A stretch of 64,000 bases of DNA from an uncultured Eubacteriales bacterium (GTDB taxonomy: Bacteria; Bacillota; Clostridia; Christensenellales; Borkfalkiaceae): assembly GCA_949288785.1 (NCBI GenBank), contig CASELQ010000005.1, forward strand, positions 1-64,000, read 5' to 3'. Shown here piece by piece: positions 27,522 to 37,403 of the stretch. Made by a program: the position numbers and the translations under genes. The first letter of the stretch is position 1, and each line of letters begins with the position of its first letter. The notes under the pieces are model-generated. The model worked only from the letters and a program-made list of their open reading frames with translations. It ran no database searches and was not told where the DNA came from.

Positions 27522-28037
27522 TCATTCCATATTCAGCGGGGGAAAGTCTATTTCAGTTGCGTCGCACGGGAGGTCGTAACACATCTCTTCCTTTTCGTCC
27601 GCGCTATTGTCGAACGCTTTTTCTGCGGGCAGTTTCATATATCTTGCGCTGCCTTCGGCAAGCAGCGTTCCGTCCATGGTATAGATTTCGCCTTTTGCCG
27701 CAAACCAGCGGGGAGAATCGTGCGTGATATACCCCCGTGCTTTAAGCGGCACGCCGTACTGTACGGGGCGGCGGAAAGATATGTTCATGGTGGTGGTAAC
27801 TCCGTATGTCGCGGGTTCCTTTATCCACAGCGCCCTGCCCATTAGTTCATCTAAAAAGGCGGAGATCATGCCGCCGTGCGTGCGATCGGGATAACTTTGG
27901 TGCTCGGGCAAAAATTCGAATATGCTCGCCACGAAATTGCCTTCCATTATATAGAAGGGCGCCTTTACCCCCAAAGGGTTTTCCATGCCGCAGATTATGC
28001 AGTTTCTGCTGTTGGTTTGTCTGCTTAAAACTTTCAT
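27522..28037 (-). CDS. PaaI-type hotdog-fold thioesterase
   Basis: A 171-residue single hotdog domain. CIICGMENPLG at 13-23 and HGGMISAFLDELM at 54-66 are the conserved N-terminal and active-site segments of the PaaI/YigI-like acyl-CoA thioesterases, with the catalytic carboxylate in the DE pair at 63-64. RPVQYGVPLKARG and the AKGEIY strand complete the fold. The last 35 residues are an acidic extension. The acyl-CoA substrate is unknown. It is a single-gene unit with its own terminator. Confidence 0.85.
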   Translation of the reverse strand: MKVLSRQTNSRNCIICGMENPLGVKAPFYIMEGNFVASIFEFLPEHQSYPDRTHGGMISAFLDELMGRALWIKEPATYGVTTTMNISFRRPVQYGVPLKARGYITHDSPRWFAAKGEIYTMDGTLLAEGSARYMKLPAEKAFDNSADEKEEMCYDLPCDATEIDFPPLNME

Positions 28038-28207
28038 ATTACAAACTCCTTACAAACAATTATAACACAATTTACTTTGGTTTTCAACCGCATAAGTCCG
28101 TTTGATTGACAGTTCTTTATAAATTTTATATACTGAAAATGTACCGAAATCGGGAGAGTGAACCAGGCAGTATTTGCGGCGTAAAAGAGTTTTTTACCCG
28201 AAAGCGC

Positions 28208-28239
28208 TTGACTTTCGTTCGGGGGGGGGGTGCTATAAT
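28208..28239 (+). promoter_or_regulatory. Promoter with a ten-G spacer tract
   Basis: TTGACT and TATAAT are separated by 20 bp containing ten consecutive G. The sequence around the tract is nearly identical to the promoter at 18072-18102. It precedes the second ABC exporter operon by 37 bp. Confidence 0.8.
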
Positions 28240-28275
28240 TGACGGCGAAAGGAAACAAGGAGAATAAAAAAGTAT

Positions 28276-29205
28276 ATGTCGGCGGTAAGCATGGCTGAAA
28301 ACGTTATAGAAATAGAGGGGCTTAAAAAGAGTTTCGGCAAAATAACGGCGGTGGACGACCTTTCTTTCAAGGTAAAGCGGGGCGAGCTGTTCGCCTTTTT
28401 GGGGGTGAACGGCGCGGGCAAGTCCACTACTATCTCCGTCATGTGCGGCAGTCTTAAAAAGGACGGCGGAAAGGTCCTCATTACGGGGGAGGAAATCGAT
28501 CGCGGCGGCGACAACGTGAAGCGCAAACTCGGGGTGGTGTTTCAGGAAAGCACGCTGGATAAACCCCTGTCCGTAAAGGATAATCTCATGAGCCGCGCCG
28601 CGCTTTACGGAATACGCGGCGGGGAGTTCGAGGCGCGTTTTGCGGCGCTGGACGACCTTTTGGGACTTTCGGAAATAAAAGACAGACCCGCGGGGAAACT
28701 TTCGGGCGGACAGAGGAGAAGGGCGGACATAGCCCGCGCGCTCTTGCACGACCCCGAGATACTCATTTTAGACGAGCCCACCACCGGGCTGGACCCGCAG
28801 ACCAGAAAACGGGTGTGGCAGGCGGCGGACATATTGAGAAAGGAGAGGGGGCTTACCGTCTTTCTTACCACGCACTATATGGAAGAGGCGGCGGAAGCCG
28901 ATTACGTGGTGATACTCGACGGCGGGAAAAAGGCTGCGGAAGGCACTCCTTTGCAGTTAAAGAACGCCTATGCCGGAGATTACGTTTATCTTTACGGGGT
29001 AACGGCGGCGGGGGCGGAGGGGTTAGGCGTGCCATTTACGCCGATTAAGGAAGGGGTCCGCCTCACCGTGAAAGATACTTCCGAGGCAAAGCGGCTTTTA
29101 CTGCTCCGCCCCGAACTGTTTAAAGACTTTGAGATAATAAAGGGCAGGATGGACGACGTTTTTCTTGCCGTAACCGGGAAAAATCTGCGGGAGGAAGGGA
29201 GATGA
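28276..29205 (+). CDS. ABC exporter ATP-binding subunit (DrrA-like)
   Basis: A 309-residue ATPase of the ABC-2 drug and lipid export type. Walker A is GVNGAGKST, the signature is KLSGGQRRRADIARAL, Walker B is [13 protein letters not shown] and the switch His is in LTTHYME. The C-terminal 70 residues form the regulatory extension seen in DrrA-like subunits. AAGGAG lies about 13 bases before the first ATG; a second ATG 15 bp later is also possible. It overlaps the permease gene by 4 bp (ATGA). Cargo unknown. Confidence 0.93.
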   Translation: MSAVSMAENVIEIEGLKKSFGKITAVDDLSFKVKRGELFAFLGVNGAGKSTTISVMCGSLKKDGGKVLITGEEIDRGGDNVKRKLGVVFQESTLDKPLSVKDNLMSRAALYGIRGGEFEARFAALDDLLGLSEIKDRPAGKLSGGQRRRADIARALLHDPEILILDEPTTGLDPQTRKRVWQAADILRKERGLTVFLTTHYMEEAAEADYVVILDGGKKAAEGTPLQLKNAYAGDYVYLYGVTAAGAEGLGVPFTPIKEGVRLTVKDTSEAKRLLLLRPELFKDFEIIKGRMDDVFLAVTGKNLREEGR

Positions 29206-30098
29206 ACGCCGTTACAGCACTTATTAAACGCAACGTAAAACTGTTTTTCAAGGACAAGGGGATGTTCTTTTCTTCCCTCATAACCCCCATAATCCTGCTG
29301 GTTCTTTACGCCACTTTTTTATCGGGGATTTATAAAGACAGTTTTTACGCCTCCCTGCCGGAGGGTATGGAGATTTCCGAAAGACTGATTTCGGGGCTTG
29401 CGGCGGGGCAGCTGTTTGCTTCGCTCCTTGCGGTAAGCTCGGTTACCGTGGCGTTCTGCGCCAATTTTCTGGTGGTGCAGGATAAGGTTACGGGCGCAAG
29501 GAAAGATATGCTGGTATCGCCCGTGAATCCCGCCCGGCTGTCGGTAGCCTATTACCTTTCCGCTGCAATTTCGAGTTTGATCATATGTTTTGCGGCGGTG
29601 GCGGTATCTTTTGTATACGTGGCGGCAGTGGGCTGGTATCTTTCTTTTGCGGACGTGCTGCTTATAATTTTGGACGTGTTTATACTTGTAATGTTCGGCA
29701 CGGCGCTTTCTTCCGTTATAAACTATTTTCTGACAACGCAGGGTCAGATCTCCGCCGTGGGTACCGTTATAAGCGCGGGATACGGGTTTATATGCGGGGC
29801 GTATATGCCCATTTATTCGTTCGGCGAGGGGTTAAGAAACGCGGTCATGTTCTTACCCGGCACTTACGGCACTTCGCTTTTAAGAAACCACGCCATGCGC
29901 GGCGCTCTTTCAAGCCTTGAAACGGAGGGCGTGCCCGCCGCCGCAATAAACGCCTTAAAGGACGGGGTGGATATTAACCTGTATTTTTTCGGCAGCAGCG
30001 TGGAGCCGTGGGTGATGTATCCGGTGCTGTGCGCTTCGGTGGCGCTGTTTGCCGGGATATTTATTCTCATAAACAAATTTTCCAAGGCAAAAAAATAG
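29202..30098 (+). CDS. ABC-2 type exporter permease
   Basis: A 298-residue membrane protein with six predicted helices and a large first extracytoplasmic loop, typical of the DrrB/YhfR ABC-2 permease group. The segment GAYMPIYSFGEGLRNAVMFLPGTY before the last loop matches the ABC-2 signature region. It is translationally coupled to the ATPase and together they form a complete exporter. Unlike the permease in the first G-tract operon, this gene is intact. Confidence 0.9.
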   Translation: MNAVTALIKRNVKLFFKDKGMFFSSLITPIILLVLYATFLSGIYKDSFYASLPEGMEISERLISGLAAGQLFASLLAVSSVTVAFCANFLVVQDKVTGARKDMLVSPVNPARLSVAYYLSAAISSLIICFAAVAVSFVYVAAVGWYLSFADVLLIILDVFILVMFGTALSSVINYFLTTQGQISAVGTVISAGYGFICGAYMPIYSFGEGLRNAVMFLPGTYGTSLLRNHAMRGALSSLETEGVPAAAINALKDGVDINLYFFGSSVEPWVMYPVLCASVALFAGIFILINKFSKAKK

Positions 30099-30226
30099 CG
30101 GTTTAAAATTCATAGTGTGTGCGCCGCGAAAAATTTTAAAAGGCGTTTGGCGGCTGAGAGAAAATCAAGCCGGAAACCCGGCAAAAACGGCGCCCGTAAG
30201 GCCTTAAACAAGTTGTTTTTATAATA

Positions 30227-30388
30227 TATATGGGCATATATTCGTTGCGTTTGCATAAATATATGCTCATATATATTATTTTTAAGCCCCGAAATCATAT
30301 ATATGCGCATACGCGGCGAAAATATATTTCGGCAACGGCTGAGCATATAAGGCAAATTCCGCCTTTTTGGGAATATACCTGCGCATAT
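30227..30388. repeat. Five imperfect ATATGS-GCATAT palindromes
   Basis: Copies are centred at about 30233, 30266, 30306, 30342 and 30382, spaced 33-40 bp. The best are TATATGGGCATATA, ATATGCTCATAT and ATATGCGCATAC; the last two keep mainly the GCATAT half. The regular spacing suggests a regulator array, but no matching known consensus is recognised. Confidence 0.5.
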
Positions 30389-30525
30389 CCGGTAAGTGTT
30401 TAAGCGGCGGGAAGTAAATTATTGAAAACATAGTAAAAAAACCGATAAATTTTAATATCTTTAACCGATTACGGGAAAAATCCGCAAAAAAATTTGCCGC
30501 ATACCTTTACGCGCCCCTCAAAAGG

Positions 30526-30554
30526 TTGCGGATTTTTCATAAAAAGGGTATAAT
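30526..30554 (+). promoter_or_regulatory. Sigma-A promoter of the small-protein/uvrBA operon
   Basis: TTGCGG, a 17-bp spacer and TATAAT. The expected transcription start falls inside the adjacent LexA-type box. Confidence 0.75.
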
Positions 30555-30560
30555 ATAAAC

Positions 30561-30572
30561 GAACATTTGTTC
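30561..30572. promoter_or_regulatory. LexA (SOS) box
   Basis: GAACATTTGTTC, preceded by C, matches the Gram-positive LexA operator core GAAC-N4-GTTC. It begins 6 bp after the -10 hexamer, so bound LexA would block initiation. Genes downstream include uvrB and uvrA, classical SOS members. Confidence 0.85.
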
Positions 30573-30625
30573 AAAACGTATATATCGGGGCGCAAAGATC
30601 CAAAATATCCGATGTAGGGAATATT

Positions 30626-31006
30626 ATGCTGGATAAACGGAGTTTTGCGCTTCTCGAATATATAAACGGGGAATGCCGCGGCGGGGGATATAAGATTTTT
30701 TCCACCGCCGAACTTGCCTCCTCGGCGGGAGAAGAGCAGCCGCTCGAACTTGAAGCGGTGAGAGAATGTATCAAAACGCTTGCGGAAAACGAATACGTCA
30801 GCGTAAAATATCAGGACGAAGAGGAGTTATGCGCAATGCCGCTTTCTAAGGGCAGGCGCGCCTTTGAACAGCGGCTGGACGAGCAGGCGGAAAAGATTTA
30901 CGCCGCCAGAAGATACGCCTTTTATTCATTTATAGGCGCGCTTGCGGGCGGAATACTTGCGGCTTTGATCGCTGCCTTCGCCGTACTTATAGCGGGGGCG
31001 GCGTAA
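30626..31006 (+). CDS. Small membrane-anchored protein, SOS operon, first copy
   Basis: A 126-residue protein I do not recognise. Residues 1-90 are soluble and look like a winged-helix-type domain (MLDKRSFALLEYINGEC, then FSTAELASSAG, then VSVKYQDEEELCAMPLSKGRRAFEQ). Residues 98-124 form one C-terminal membrane helix. It is a paralogue of the next protein, sharing the MLxKR start and the LSxKGRAF segment. It is the first gene after the LexA box. Tail-anchored small proteins are known among SOS division inhibitors, but that role here is only inference. Confidence 0.75.
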   Translation: MLDKRSFALLEYINGECRGGGYKIFSTAELASSAGEEQPLELEAVRECIKTLAENEYVSVKYQDEEELCAMPLSKGRRAFEQRLDEQAEKIYAARRYAFYSFIGALAGGILAALIAAFAVLIAGAA

Positions 31007-31357
31007 ATGCTGAATAAGAGAGAAAACCGCGTGATGGGCGTGCTTTACGAGGAGTGCAAGGATAAAAATTCGGCGCTGATAAGTCCTGCGGACATAGCCC
31101 GCCTTGCGGGCGGAGAGATGACCGCCGCGCAGGCGGAAAAGATAGCCGCCGACCTTGCCATGGACGGGTATTTCGACCTTGTGTATTCGGACAGGCGGGG
31201 CGAAACGGTTTTGTGCATAACCCTGTCGGAAAAGGGCAGGGCGTTCCGCCGCACGGCGCTGGTGGCAAAACGCAATCTTGTTTACCGCCTGGGGCTTACG
31301 GTGGCGTTTGCCGTGGTGAGTTTTCTTATAGGACTTTTGCTTAAAGCGCTGTTTTAG
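31007..31357 (+). CDS. Small membrane-anchored protein, SOS operon, second copy
   Basis: A 116-residue paralogue of the preceding protein, starting directly after its stop codon. It has a soluble winged-helix-like part (MLNKRENRVMGVLYEEC, ISPADIARLAGGEMT, VLCITLSEKGRAF) and a single C-terminal membrane helix at about 93-114. The tandem pair probably arose by duplication. It lies 57 bp before uvrB on the same strand with no terminator between, so co-transcription with uvrBA is likely. Function unknown. Confidence 0.75.
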   Translation: MLNKRENRVMGVLYEECKDKNSALISPADIARLAGGEMTAAQAEKIAADLAMDGYFDLVYSDRRGETVLCITLSEKGRAFRRTALVAKRNLVYRLGLTVAFAVVSFLIGLLLKALF

Positions 31358-31414
31358 TGCGCGATGCCGCGGTTTTTGTCAAGCGTTCGTACTGTCGCGA
31401 TTTAGAGAAGAATT

Positions 31415-33379
31415 ATGGAAAAGAGAGATTTTATACTTCATTCGGAATACAGCCCCACGGGCGATCAGCCCCGGGCGATAGAAAAACTTACCGAGGGGAT
31501 AAGGGACGGGCTCCGTACGCAGGTGCTTTTGGGCGTAACGGGTTCGGGCAAGACCTTTACCATGGCGAACGTTATAAAAAACCTTAACCGCCCCGCGCTG
31601 GTTATCGCCCACAACAAGACGCTTGCGGCGCAGCTGTGCAACGAATTCCGCGAGTTTTTTCCCGAAAACCGCGTGGAGTTTTTCGTTTCCTATTACGATT
31701 ATTATCAGCCGGAAGCCTATATCCCCAGCACGGATACTTACATAGAAAAGGACCTTGCCATAAACGACGAGATAGACAAGCTCCGCCATTCCGCCACCTG
31801 TTCTCTTTCCGAGCGGGCGGACACCATAGTGGTGGCTTCGGTCTCCTGCATATACGGGTTGGGCGCGCCCGAAGAATATTACCGCCTGGCGGTATCTATC
31901 CGCCCGGGGGACGAGATTGAAAGGGACGAGCTTATCCGCAGGCTGGTAGCCATACAGTACGTGAGAAAGGACGTGGATTTTTCCCGTTCTTCTTTTCGCG
32001 CGCACGGGGACGTGCTGGATATCTTCCCTTCCTCCAACACCGAGATTTTCATACGGGTGGAATTTTTCGGGGACACGGTGGACAGGATATGCGAGGCGGA
32101 ATTCGTGTCCGGCAAGGTGGTATCCGAACTCAAACACGCCGTGATATTCCCCGCCAGCCACTACGCGGTGGCGCAGGAAAAACTGGGGTACGCGCTTGCC
32201 GCCATAGAGCGGGACAAGGAAGACGAAGTGCGCGTTTTTAAAGAAGACGGTAAACTTCTGGAAGCCCAGCGGCTTAATCAGCGCACGGACAACGACATAG
32301 AGATGATCCGCGAGATGGGGTTTTGCAAGGGCATAGAAAATTACAGCCGGTATTTTGACGGCAGGCAGCCCGGTCAGCCCCCATTTACGCTGCTCGATTA
32401 TTTCCCGCGGGACTTTATGGTTTTTATAGACGAAAGCCACATGACCATTCCGCAGATAGGCGCAATGTACAACGGCGACCGTTCGAGAAAGCAGAGCCTT
32501 GTGGAGTACGGGTACCGGCTTAAATCGGCGTTCGACAACCGCCCCCTCACCTTTTCGGAATTTGACGAGCGGGTGGGGCAGATGATATGCGTTTCCGCCA
32601 CGCCCGCGCCTTACGAGCTGGGGCAGGCGGGGCAGGTGGTGGAGCAGCTCATCCGCCCCACGGGGCTTTTAGACCCCGAAATTTCGGTGCGCCCCACCAA
32701 AAATCAGATAGACGACCTGCTCACGGAGATAAACAAGGTTACCGGGCAGCAGGGGAGGGTGCTCATAACCACGCTGACCAAGAAGATGGCGGAAAGCCTT
32801 ACCGAATATTTAAAAGAAAACGGCGTGAAAGTGCGGTACATGCACAGCGATATAGACACGATGGAGCGGATAGACATAGTTTCGGGGTTGAGAAGCGGCG
32901 AGTTCGACGTGTTGTGCGGCATAAACCTTTTAAGGGAAGGGCTGGACCTCCCGGAAGTGAAGCTGGTTGCGATTTTAGACGCCGACAAGGAGGGTTTTCT
33001 GCGCAGCGAAACCTCCCTCATACAGACCATAGGCCGCGCGGCGAGAAACGCCGAGGGCAGGGTGATAATGTATGCGGACGTGATTACCGGCAGCATGCGC
33101 CGCGCGATTGACGAAACGGAGCGAAGAAGGGCGGTGCAGCAGCAGTATAACAGGGAGCACGGCATAGTTCCCAAGACCATAGTAAAGGGCATAAACAACA
33201 CGCTGGAAATCACCAAGAAGGCGGACAGAACCAAAGACATAAAGGCAAAAGACATTCCGGAGGAGATAGAGAAGCTGAAGGCGCTCATGAAGACGGCTTC
33301 CGCCAATCTGGACTTCGAGCAGTGCATAGAGATACGGGATAACATAGCAAAGTTACGGGCAAGGATGAGAAAAGGATGA
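31415..33379 (+). CDS. uvrB: UvrABC excision nuclease subunit B
   Basis: A full-length 654-residue UvrB. It is the damage-verifying helicase-like subunit that is loaded by UvrA and recruits UvrC. Walker A GVTGSGKT is at 40-47. The DNA-gripping beta-hairpin [12 protein letters not shown], the DESH helicase motif and the QTIGRAARN motif VI are intact. A C-terminal UVR motif that binds UvrC is present ([17 protein letters not shown]). It overlaps uvrA by 4 bp and sits in the SOS-controlled operon. Confidence 0.98.
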   Translation: MEKRDFILHSEYSPTGDQPRAIEKLTEGIRDGLRTQVLLGVTGSGKTFTMANVIKNLNRPALVIAHNKTLAAQLCNEFREFFPENRVEFFVSYYDYYQPEAYIPSTDTYIEKDLAINDEIDKLRHSATCSLSERADTIVVASVSCIYGLGAPEEYYRLAVSIRPGDEIERDELIRRLVAIQYVRKDVDFSRSSFRAHGDVLDIFPSSNTEIFIRVEFFGDTVDRICEAEFVSGKVVSELKHAVIFPASHYAVAQEKLGYALAAIERDKEDEVRVFKEDGKLLEAQRLNQRTDNDIEMIREMGFCKGIENYSRYFDGRQPGQPPFTLLDYFPRDFMVFIDESHMTIPQIGAMYNGDRSRKQSLVEYGYRLKSAFDNRPLTFSEFDERVGQMICVSATPAPYELGQAGQVVEQLIRPTGLLDPEISVRPTKNQIDDLLTEINKVTGQQGRVLITTLTKKMAESLTEYLKENGVKVRYMHSDIDTMERIDIVSGLRSGEFDVLCGINLLREGLDLPEVKLVAILDADKEGFLRSETSLIQTIGRAARNAEGRVIMYADVITGSMRRAIDETERRRAVQQQYNREHGIVPKTIVKGINNTLEITKKADRTKDIKAKDIPEEIEKLKALMKTASANLDFEQCIEIRDNIAKLRARMRKG

Positions 33380-36198
33380 ACGAGAACATAGTTATAAAGG
33401 GCGCAAGACAGAACAATCTTAAAAATATAGACGTAACCGTTCCCAGGGACAAGCTGGTGGTGTTTACCGGGCTTTCCGGGAGCGGTAAATCCACGCTGGC
33501 GTTCGAAACCATTTACGCGGAAGGGCAAAGGCGGTACGTGGAGAGCCTTTCCAGTTACGCGCGTATGTTTTTGGGGCAGATGGAAAAGCCGGACGTGGAC
33601 CTTATAGAAGGGCTTTCGCCCGCCATATCCATAGACCAGAAGACCACCTCTCACAACCCGCGCTCCACCGTGGGCACGGTTACCGAAATATACGACTATA
33701 TGAGGCTGCTGTTCGCAAGGACGGGGGTGCCGCACTGCCCCAACTGCGGCAGGGAGATAGCCCGGCAGACGGTGGACACCATATGCGACAAGGTGATGGC
33801 TCTGCCCGAGGGCACTAAGATATTCGTCAACGCGCCCGTGGTGCGTGGCAAGAAGGGCGAATATCAGAAGGAACTTACCGCCTATAAAAAGAGCGGGTAT
33901 GCCCGCGTGTCCATAGACGGCATAGTGTACGGGCTGGACGAGGAGATAAAGCTCGATAAGAACGTAAAGCACAACATAAGCGTGGTGATAGACAGGCTGG
34001 TAATAAAAAAGGGTATTGAAAAACGGCTTACCGACAGCCTGGAAACGGCGGTAAAACTTGCGGACGGGCTGGTTTCGGTGGATACGGCGGAGGGCGAAAG
34101 CGAGCTGTATTCCACAAAATACGCCTGCCCGGACTGCGGCATAAGCATAGAGGAGATCGAACCGCGGCTGTTTTCGTTCAACAACCCGTTCGGCGCCTGC
34201 CCCGAATGCCACGGGCTGGGCTTTAACAACGAGATTGACGAGGCGCTTGTGGTAAAGGATCCCAACCTCTCTTTGCGGCAGGGCGCAATGACCGTTACGG
34301 GCTGGAACATAGGGGACGGCAAGATGGCTATAATGAACTTTCAGGCGCTTGCCGCCCGTTACGGGTTTTCGCTGGATACGCCCGTAAAGGATTTGCCGGA
34401 AAATATTTATCATATGCTGCTTTACGGCAATAACGGCGAAAAGATAAAGATGAGTTACGACACAAAGACGTTCAGCGGCAGTTTTTACTCCTCGTGGGAG
34501 GGGATAATAAACAACCTTTCCCGCCGCTACCGCGAAACTTCGAGCGACTTTGTAAAGAGCGAGATAGAGCGGTACATGGCGGTTACCGAGTGCAAGACCT
34601 GCCACGGCAAGCGGCTAAAAAAAGAGGCGCTTGCCGTTACCGTGGGCGGAAAGAACATTGCGGAACTCACCGATATGTCGGTGGGCGACCTGTATGATTT
34701 TATAGACGGGCTTTCGCTGGACGTAACGGGCACCATGATAGCCCGCCCGATCGTAAAGGAGATAAAGGCGCGGCTGAATTTTTTAAAGGACGTGGGGCTT
34801 TCGTATCTCACCCTTTCGAGGAGCGCGGTGGGGCTTTCGGGCGGGGAGGCGCAGCGCATAAGGCTTGCCACCCAGATAGGCAGCGGGCTTACGGGCGTGC
34901 TGTATATATTGGACGAGCCCAGCATAGGGCTGCATCAGCGGGATAACGAAAAACTTATCGCCACTCTTAAAAAACTCCGCGATCTCGGCAACACGCTTAT
35001 AGTGGTGGAGCACGACGAGGACACCATCCGCGCGGCGGACTATATAGTGGACATAGGCCCCAAGGCGGGCGTGCACGGGGGAGAAGTGGTGGCGTGCGGC
35101 AGCGTGCAGGACTTAGAGAACTCGCCCCGCTCCATCACGGGCGACTATCTTGCGGGCAGGAGAAAAATAGAGGTTCCCAAAGAGCGGTATTTGCCGGACG
35201 GCAGGTGGCTTACCGTGGAGGGCGCGAGGCAGAACAATTTAAAGAACGTAACGGTAAAGTTTCCGATAGGGCTTATAACGGCGGTAACCGGCGTATCGGG
35301 TTCGGGAAAAAGTTCGCTCGTGAACGAAGTAATTTATCCGGCGCTCGCAAACAAGCTTAACGGCGCGCGGGTAAGAGAAGGAAAGGCAGACGATATAAAG
35401 GGCACCGAGTTTTTGGACAAGGTCATTGCCATAGACCAGTCCCCGATAGGCAAGACGCCGCGCTCCAATCCCGCCACCTACACGGGCGCCTTTTCGCCCA
35501 TAAGAGATTTATTTGCCGCCACGCCGGACGCGCGCGAACGCGGGTATAAATCCGGGCGGTTTTCCTTTAACGTGGCGGGCGGCAGGTGCGAAAACTGCGA
35601 GGGGGACGGCATTAAAAAGATAGAGATGCATTTCCTGCCCGATATGTACGTCCCGTGCGAAGTGTGCCACGGCATGCGCTATAACCGCGAGACCCTGCAG
35701 GTAAAATATAAGGGCAAGAATATTTACGAAGTGCTGGAAATGACCGTGGACGAGGCGTGCGAATTTTTCCGCAACGTGCCCTCGGTATTCAACAAGATAA
35801 AGACCATGCAGGACGTGGGGCTTGGTTATATAAAACTCGGCCAGTCCTCCACCACCCTTTCGGGGGGCGAGGCGCAGAGGGTAAAGCTTGCCACGGAACT
35901 CTCCAAGCGCGCTACGGGCAAGACCCTTTATATTCTGGACGAGCCCACCACGGGGCTGCACTCTTACGACGTGGACAAGCTCCTCTCGGTATTAAAGCGG
36001 TTGCAGGCGGCGGGCAACACCGTGATAGTGATAGAGCATAATTTAGACGTGATAAAGGTGGCGGACTATATAGTGGACCTGGGGCCGGAAGGGGGCAGCG
36101 GCGGCGGCACCGTCGTTGCGGAGGGCTCCCCGGAGCAGGTGGCGCAAAACCCCGCAAGTTTTACGGGCGAATTTTTAAAGCGTATTCTCAAAAACTGA
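33376..36198 (+). CDS. uvrA: UvrABC excision nuclease subunit A
   Basis: A full-length 940-residue UvrA, the dimeric ABC-type damage sensor of nucleotide excision repair. Both ATPase modules are complete: Walker [10 protein letters not shown] near the start and GVSGSGKSS in the second half, with signatures [12 protein letters not shown] and [12 protein letters not shown]. Zinc modules are visible as CPNC, CPDC with CPEC, CKTC, and CENC with CEVC. The start codon overlaps the uvrB stop (ATGA), giving the order uvrB-uvrA typical of Firmicutes. Confidence 0.98.
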   Translation: MNENIVIKGARQNNLKNIDVTVPRDKLVVFTGLSGSGKSTLAFETIYAEGQRRYVESLSSYARMFLGQMEKPDVDLIEGLSPAISIDQKTTSHNPRSTVGTVTEIYDYMRLLFARTGVPHCPNCGREIARQTVDTICDKVMALPEGTKIFVNAPVVRGKKGEYQKELTAYKKSGYARVSIDGIVYGLDEEIKLDKNVKHNISVVIDRLVIKKGIEKRLTDSLETAVKLADGLVSVDTAEGESELYSTKYACPDCGISIEEIEPRLFSFNNPFGACPECHGLGFNNEIDEALVVKDPNLSLRQGAMTVTGWNIGDGKMAIMNFQALAARYGFSLDTPVKDLPENIYHMLLYGNNGEKIKMSYDTKTFSGSFYSSWEGIINNLSRRYRETSSDFVKSEIERYMAVTECKTCHGKRLKKEALAVTVGGKNIAELTDMSVGDLYDFIDGLSLDVTGTMIARPIVKEIKARLNFLKDVGLSYLTLSRSAVGLSGGEAQRIRLATQIGSGLTGVLYILDEPSIGLHQRDNEKLIATLKKLRDLGNTLIVVEHDEDTIRAADYIVDIGPKAGVHGGEVVACGSVQDLENSPRSITGDYLAGRRKIEVPKERYLPDGRWLTVEGARQNNLKNVTVKFPIGLITAVTGVSGSGKSSLVNEVIYPALANKLNGARVREGKADDIKGTEFLDKVIAIDQSPIGKTPRSNPATYTGAFSPIRDLFAATPDARERGYKSGRFSFNVAGGRCENCEGDGIKKIEMHFLPDMYVPCEVCHGMRYNRETLQVKYKGKNIYEVLEMTVDEACEFFRNVPSVFNKIKTMQDVGLGYIKLGQSSTTLSGGEAQRVKLATELSKRATGKTLYILDEPTTGLHSYDVDKLLSVLKRLQAAGNTVIVIEHNLDVIKVADYIVDLGPEGGSGGGTVVAEGSPEQVAQNPASFTGEFLKRILKN

Positions 36199-36204
36199 GA
36201 AAGG

Positions 36205-36243
36205 CGGGCGGCGCCCCTTACGGCGCCGCCCGTAATTTTTTTT
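36205..36243 (+). terminator. Rho-independent terminator after uvrA
   Basis: An 11-bp CGGGCGGCGCC stem is followed shortly by eight T. It ends the SOS operon. Confidence 0.9.
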
Positions 36244-36391
36244 GCGGCGAAAAAGTTTTCCGCCGCAGCCCCCTCGGAGTAATAAATATCCGCTATGTAA
36301 GCGTGCGCCGTAAAATTTACCCGCAAAACAAGGATTTTTGCGTTTTGTCGCGTATTTTATATATGGATACGGGGCAAAGGGGGTATATTTT

Positions 36392-37387
36392 ATGAAAGAT
36401 AAGACGTACGAAATAGAAAAAATGTTTCTTTCGCCCTATGCCTGCCCGTCCGACAAAACGGCGGGGCGGCTGAGGGAAGAGGCACCCTGCCCCATGCGTA
36501 CCGACTTTCAGCGGGATCGGGACAGAATAATACATTGCAAGGCGTTCCGCAGGCTGAAAAACAAGACGCAGGTATTCTTTTCGCCCGAGGGGGACCATTA
36601 CAGGACGCGGCTTACGCACACCCTGAACGTTTCCCAGGTGGCAAGGGCCATCTCCCGGGCACTTTCGCTTAATGAGGATCTTACCGAGGCGATAGCGCTG
36701 GGGCACGACCTGGGGCACACTCCTTTCGGGCATTCGGGGGAGAGGATACTTTCCCGCCTAAACCCTAAGGGGTTTGAGCACAACGTGCAGTCCGGCAGGG
36801 TGGTGGAGTACCTGGAAAACGACGGGCGGGGGCTTAACCTCACCCGCGAGGTGGTGGACGGGATTATAAACCACAAGATGAACTGTTCCCCCAAAACGCT
36901 GGAGGGGCGGGCGGTATCGCTTGCGGACAGGATAGCCTATATAAACCACGATATAGACGACGCGATAGAGGGCGGGTTCATAGTATTTTCCGACCTCCCG
37001 GAAAACGCCGTTAAGGTGCTGGGGGCGACCTCGCGCGAGCGGATAAACAGCATGGTCTATTCCATTTATAAGAGAAGCGACGGCAAGGACATGGTGGAGA
37101 TGGAGCCCGAGGTGGCGGAAGCGACGGCGCAGCTGCGCGCCTTTATGTTTGACAGGGTGTATAACGCCCGCGCTTTAAGGGAAGAAGAGGAGCGGGCGGA
37201 CAGGATGATTTCCGCACTGTACGAGTATTACAGAAAGGACCCTTCGCTCCTCCCCGATTTTTATCGGGAAGAGCTTAAAACCGCGGATATCGACACCGTG
37301 CTGTGCGATTACATTTCGGGCATGTCGGACGGGTTTGCCGTAAAGACCTTTACGGAGATATTCGTGCCCAGAAACTGGAAACTGTGA
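36392..37387 (+). CDS. dgt: HD-domain dNTP triphosphohydrolase (Dgt family)
   Basis: A 331-residue HD phosphohydrolase that converts dNTPs to nucleoside and triphosphate, affecting dNTP pools. The metal-binding residues are visible in RTRLTHTLNVSQVAR and GHDLGHTPFGHSGE, followed by HNVQSGRVVEYLE. The ATG at 36392 has GGGGG upstream; an upstream ATG adds 18 residues without a ribosome site. It lies directly before dnaG-sigA, the same order (dgt-dnaG-rpoD) found in many Clostridia. Confidence 0.92.
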   Translation: MKDKTYEIEKMFLSPYACPSDKTAGRLREEAPCPMRTDFQRDRDRIIHCKAFRRLKNKTQVFFSPEGDHYRTRLTHTLNVSQVARAISRALSLNEDLTEAIALGHDLGHTPFGHSGERILSRLNPKGFEHNVQSGRVVEYLENDGRGLNLTREVVDGIINHKMNCSPKTLEGRAVSLADRIAYINHDIDDAIEGGFIVFSDLPENAVKVLGATSRERINSMVYSIYKRSDGKDMVEMEPEVAEATAQLRAFMFDRVYNARALREEEERADRMISALYEYYRKDPSLLPDFYREELKTADIDTVLCDYISGMSDGFAVKTFTEIFVPRNWKL

Positions 37388-37403
37388 GTTACCGGAAGTT
37401 ATA

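Larger units (their letters stand above)
30099..30625. other. Long regulatory intergenic region upstream of the SOS operon
   Basis: No gene was found in 527 bp. It contains a cluster of ATATG/GCATAT half-palindromes (30227-30388), a sigma-A promoter (30526-30554) and a LexA-type box (30561-30572), all listed separately. Confidence 0.7.

Noticed and set aside
32704..34605. 633-codon minus-strand frame across uvrB and uvrA
   Set aside because: It lies opposite two full-length repair genes with all motifs intact; codon bias alone keeps it open.
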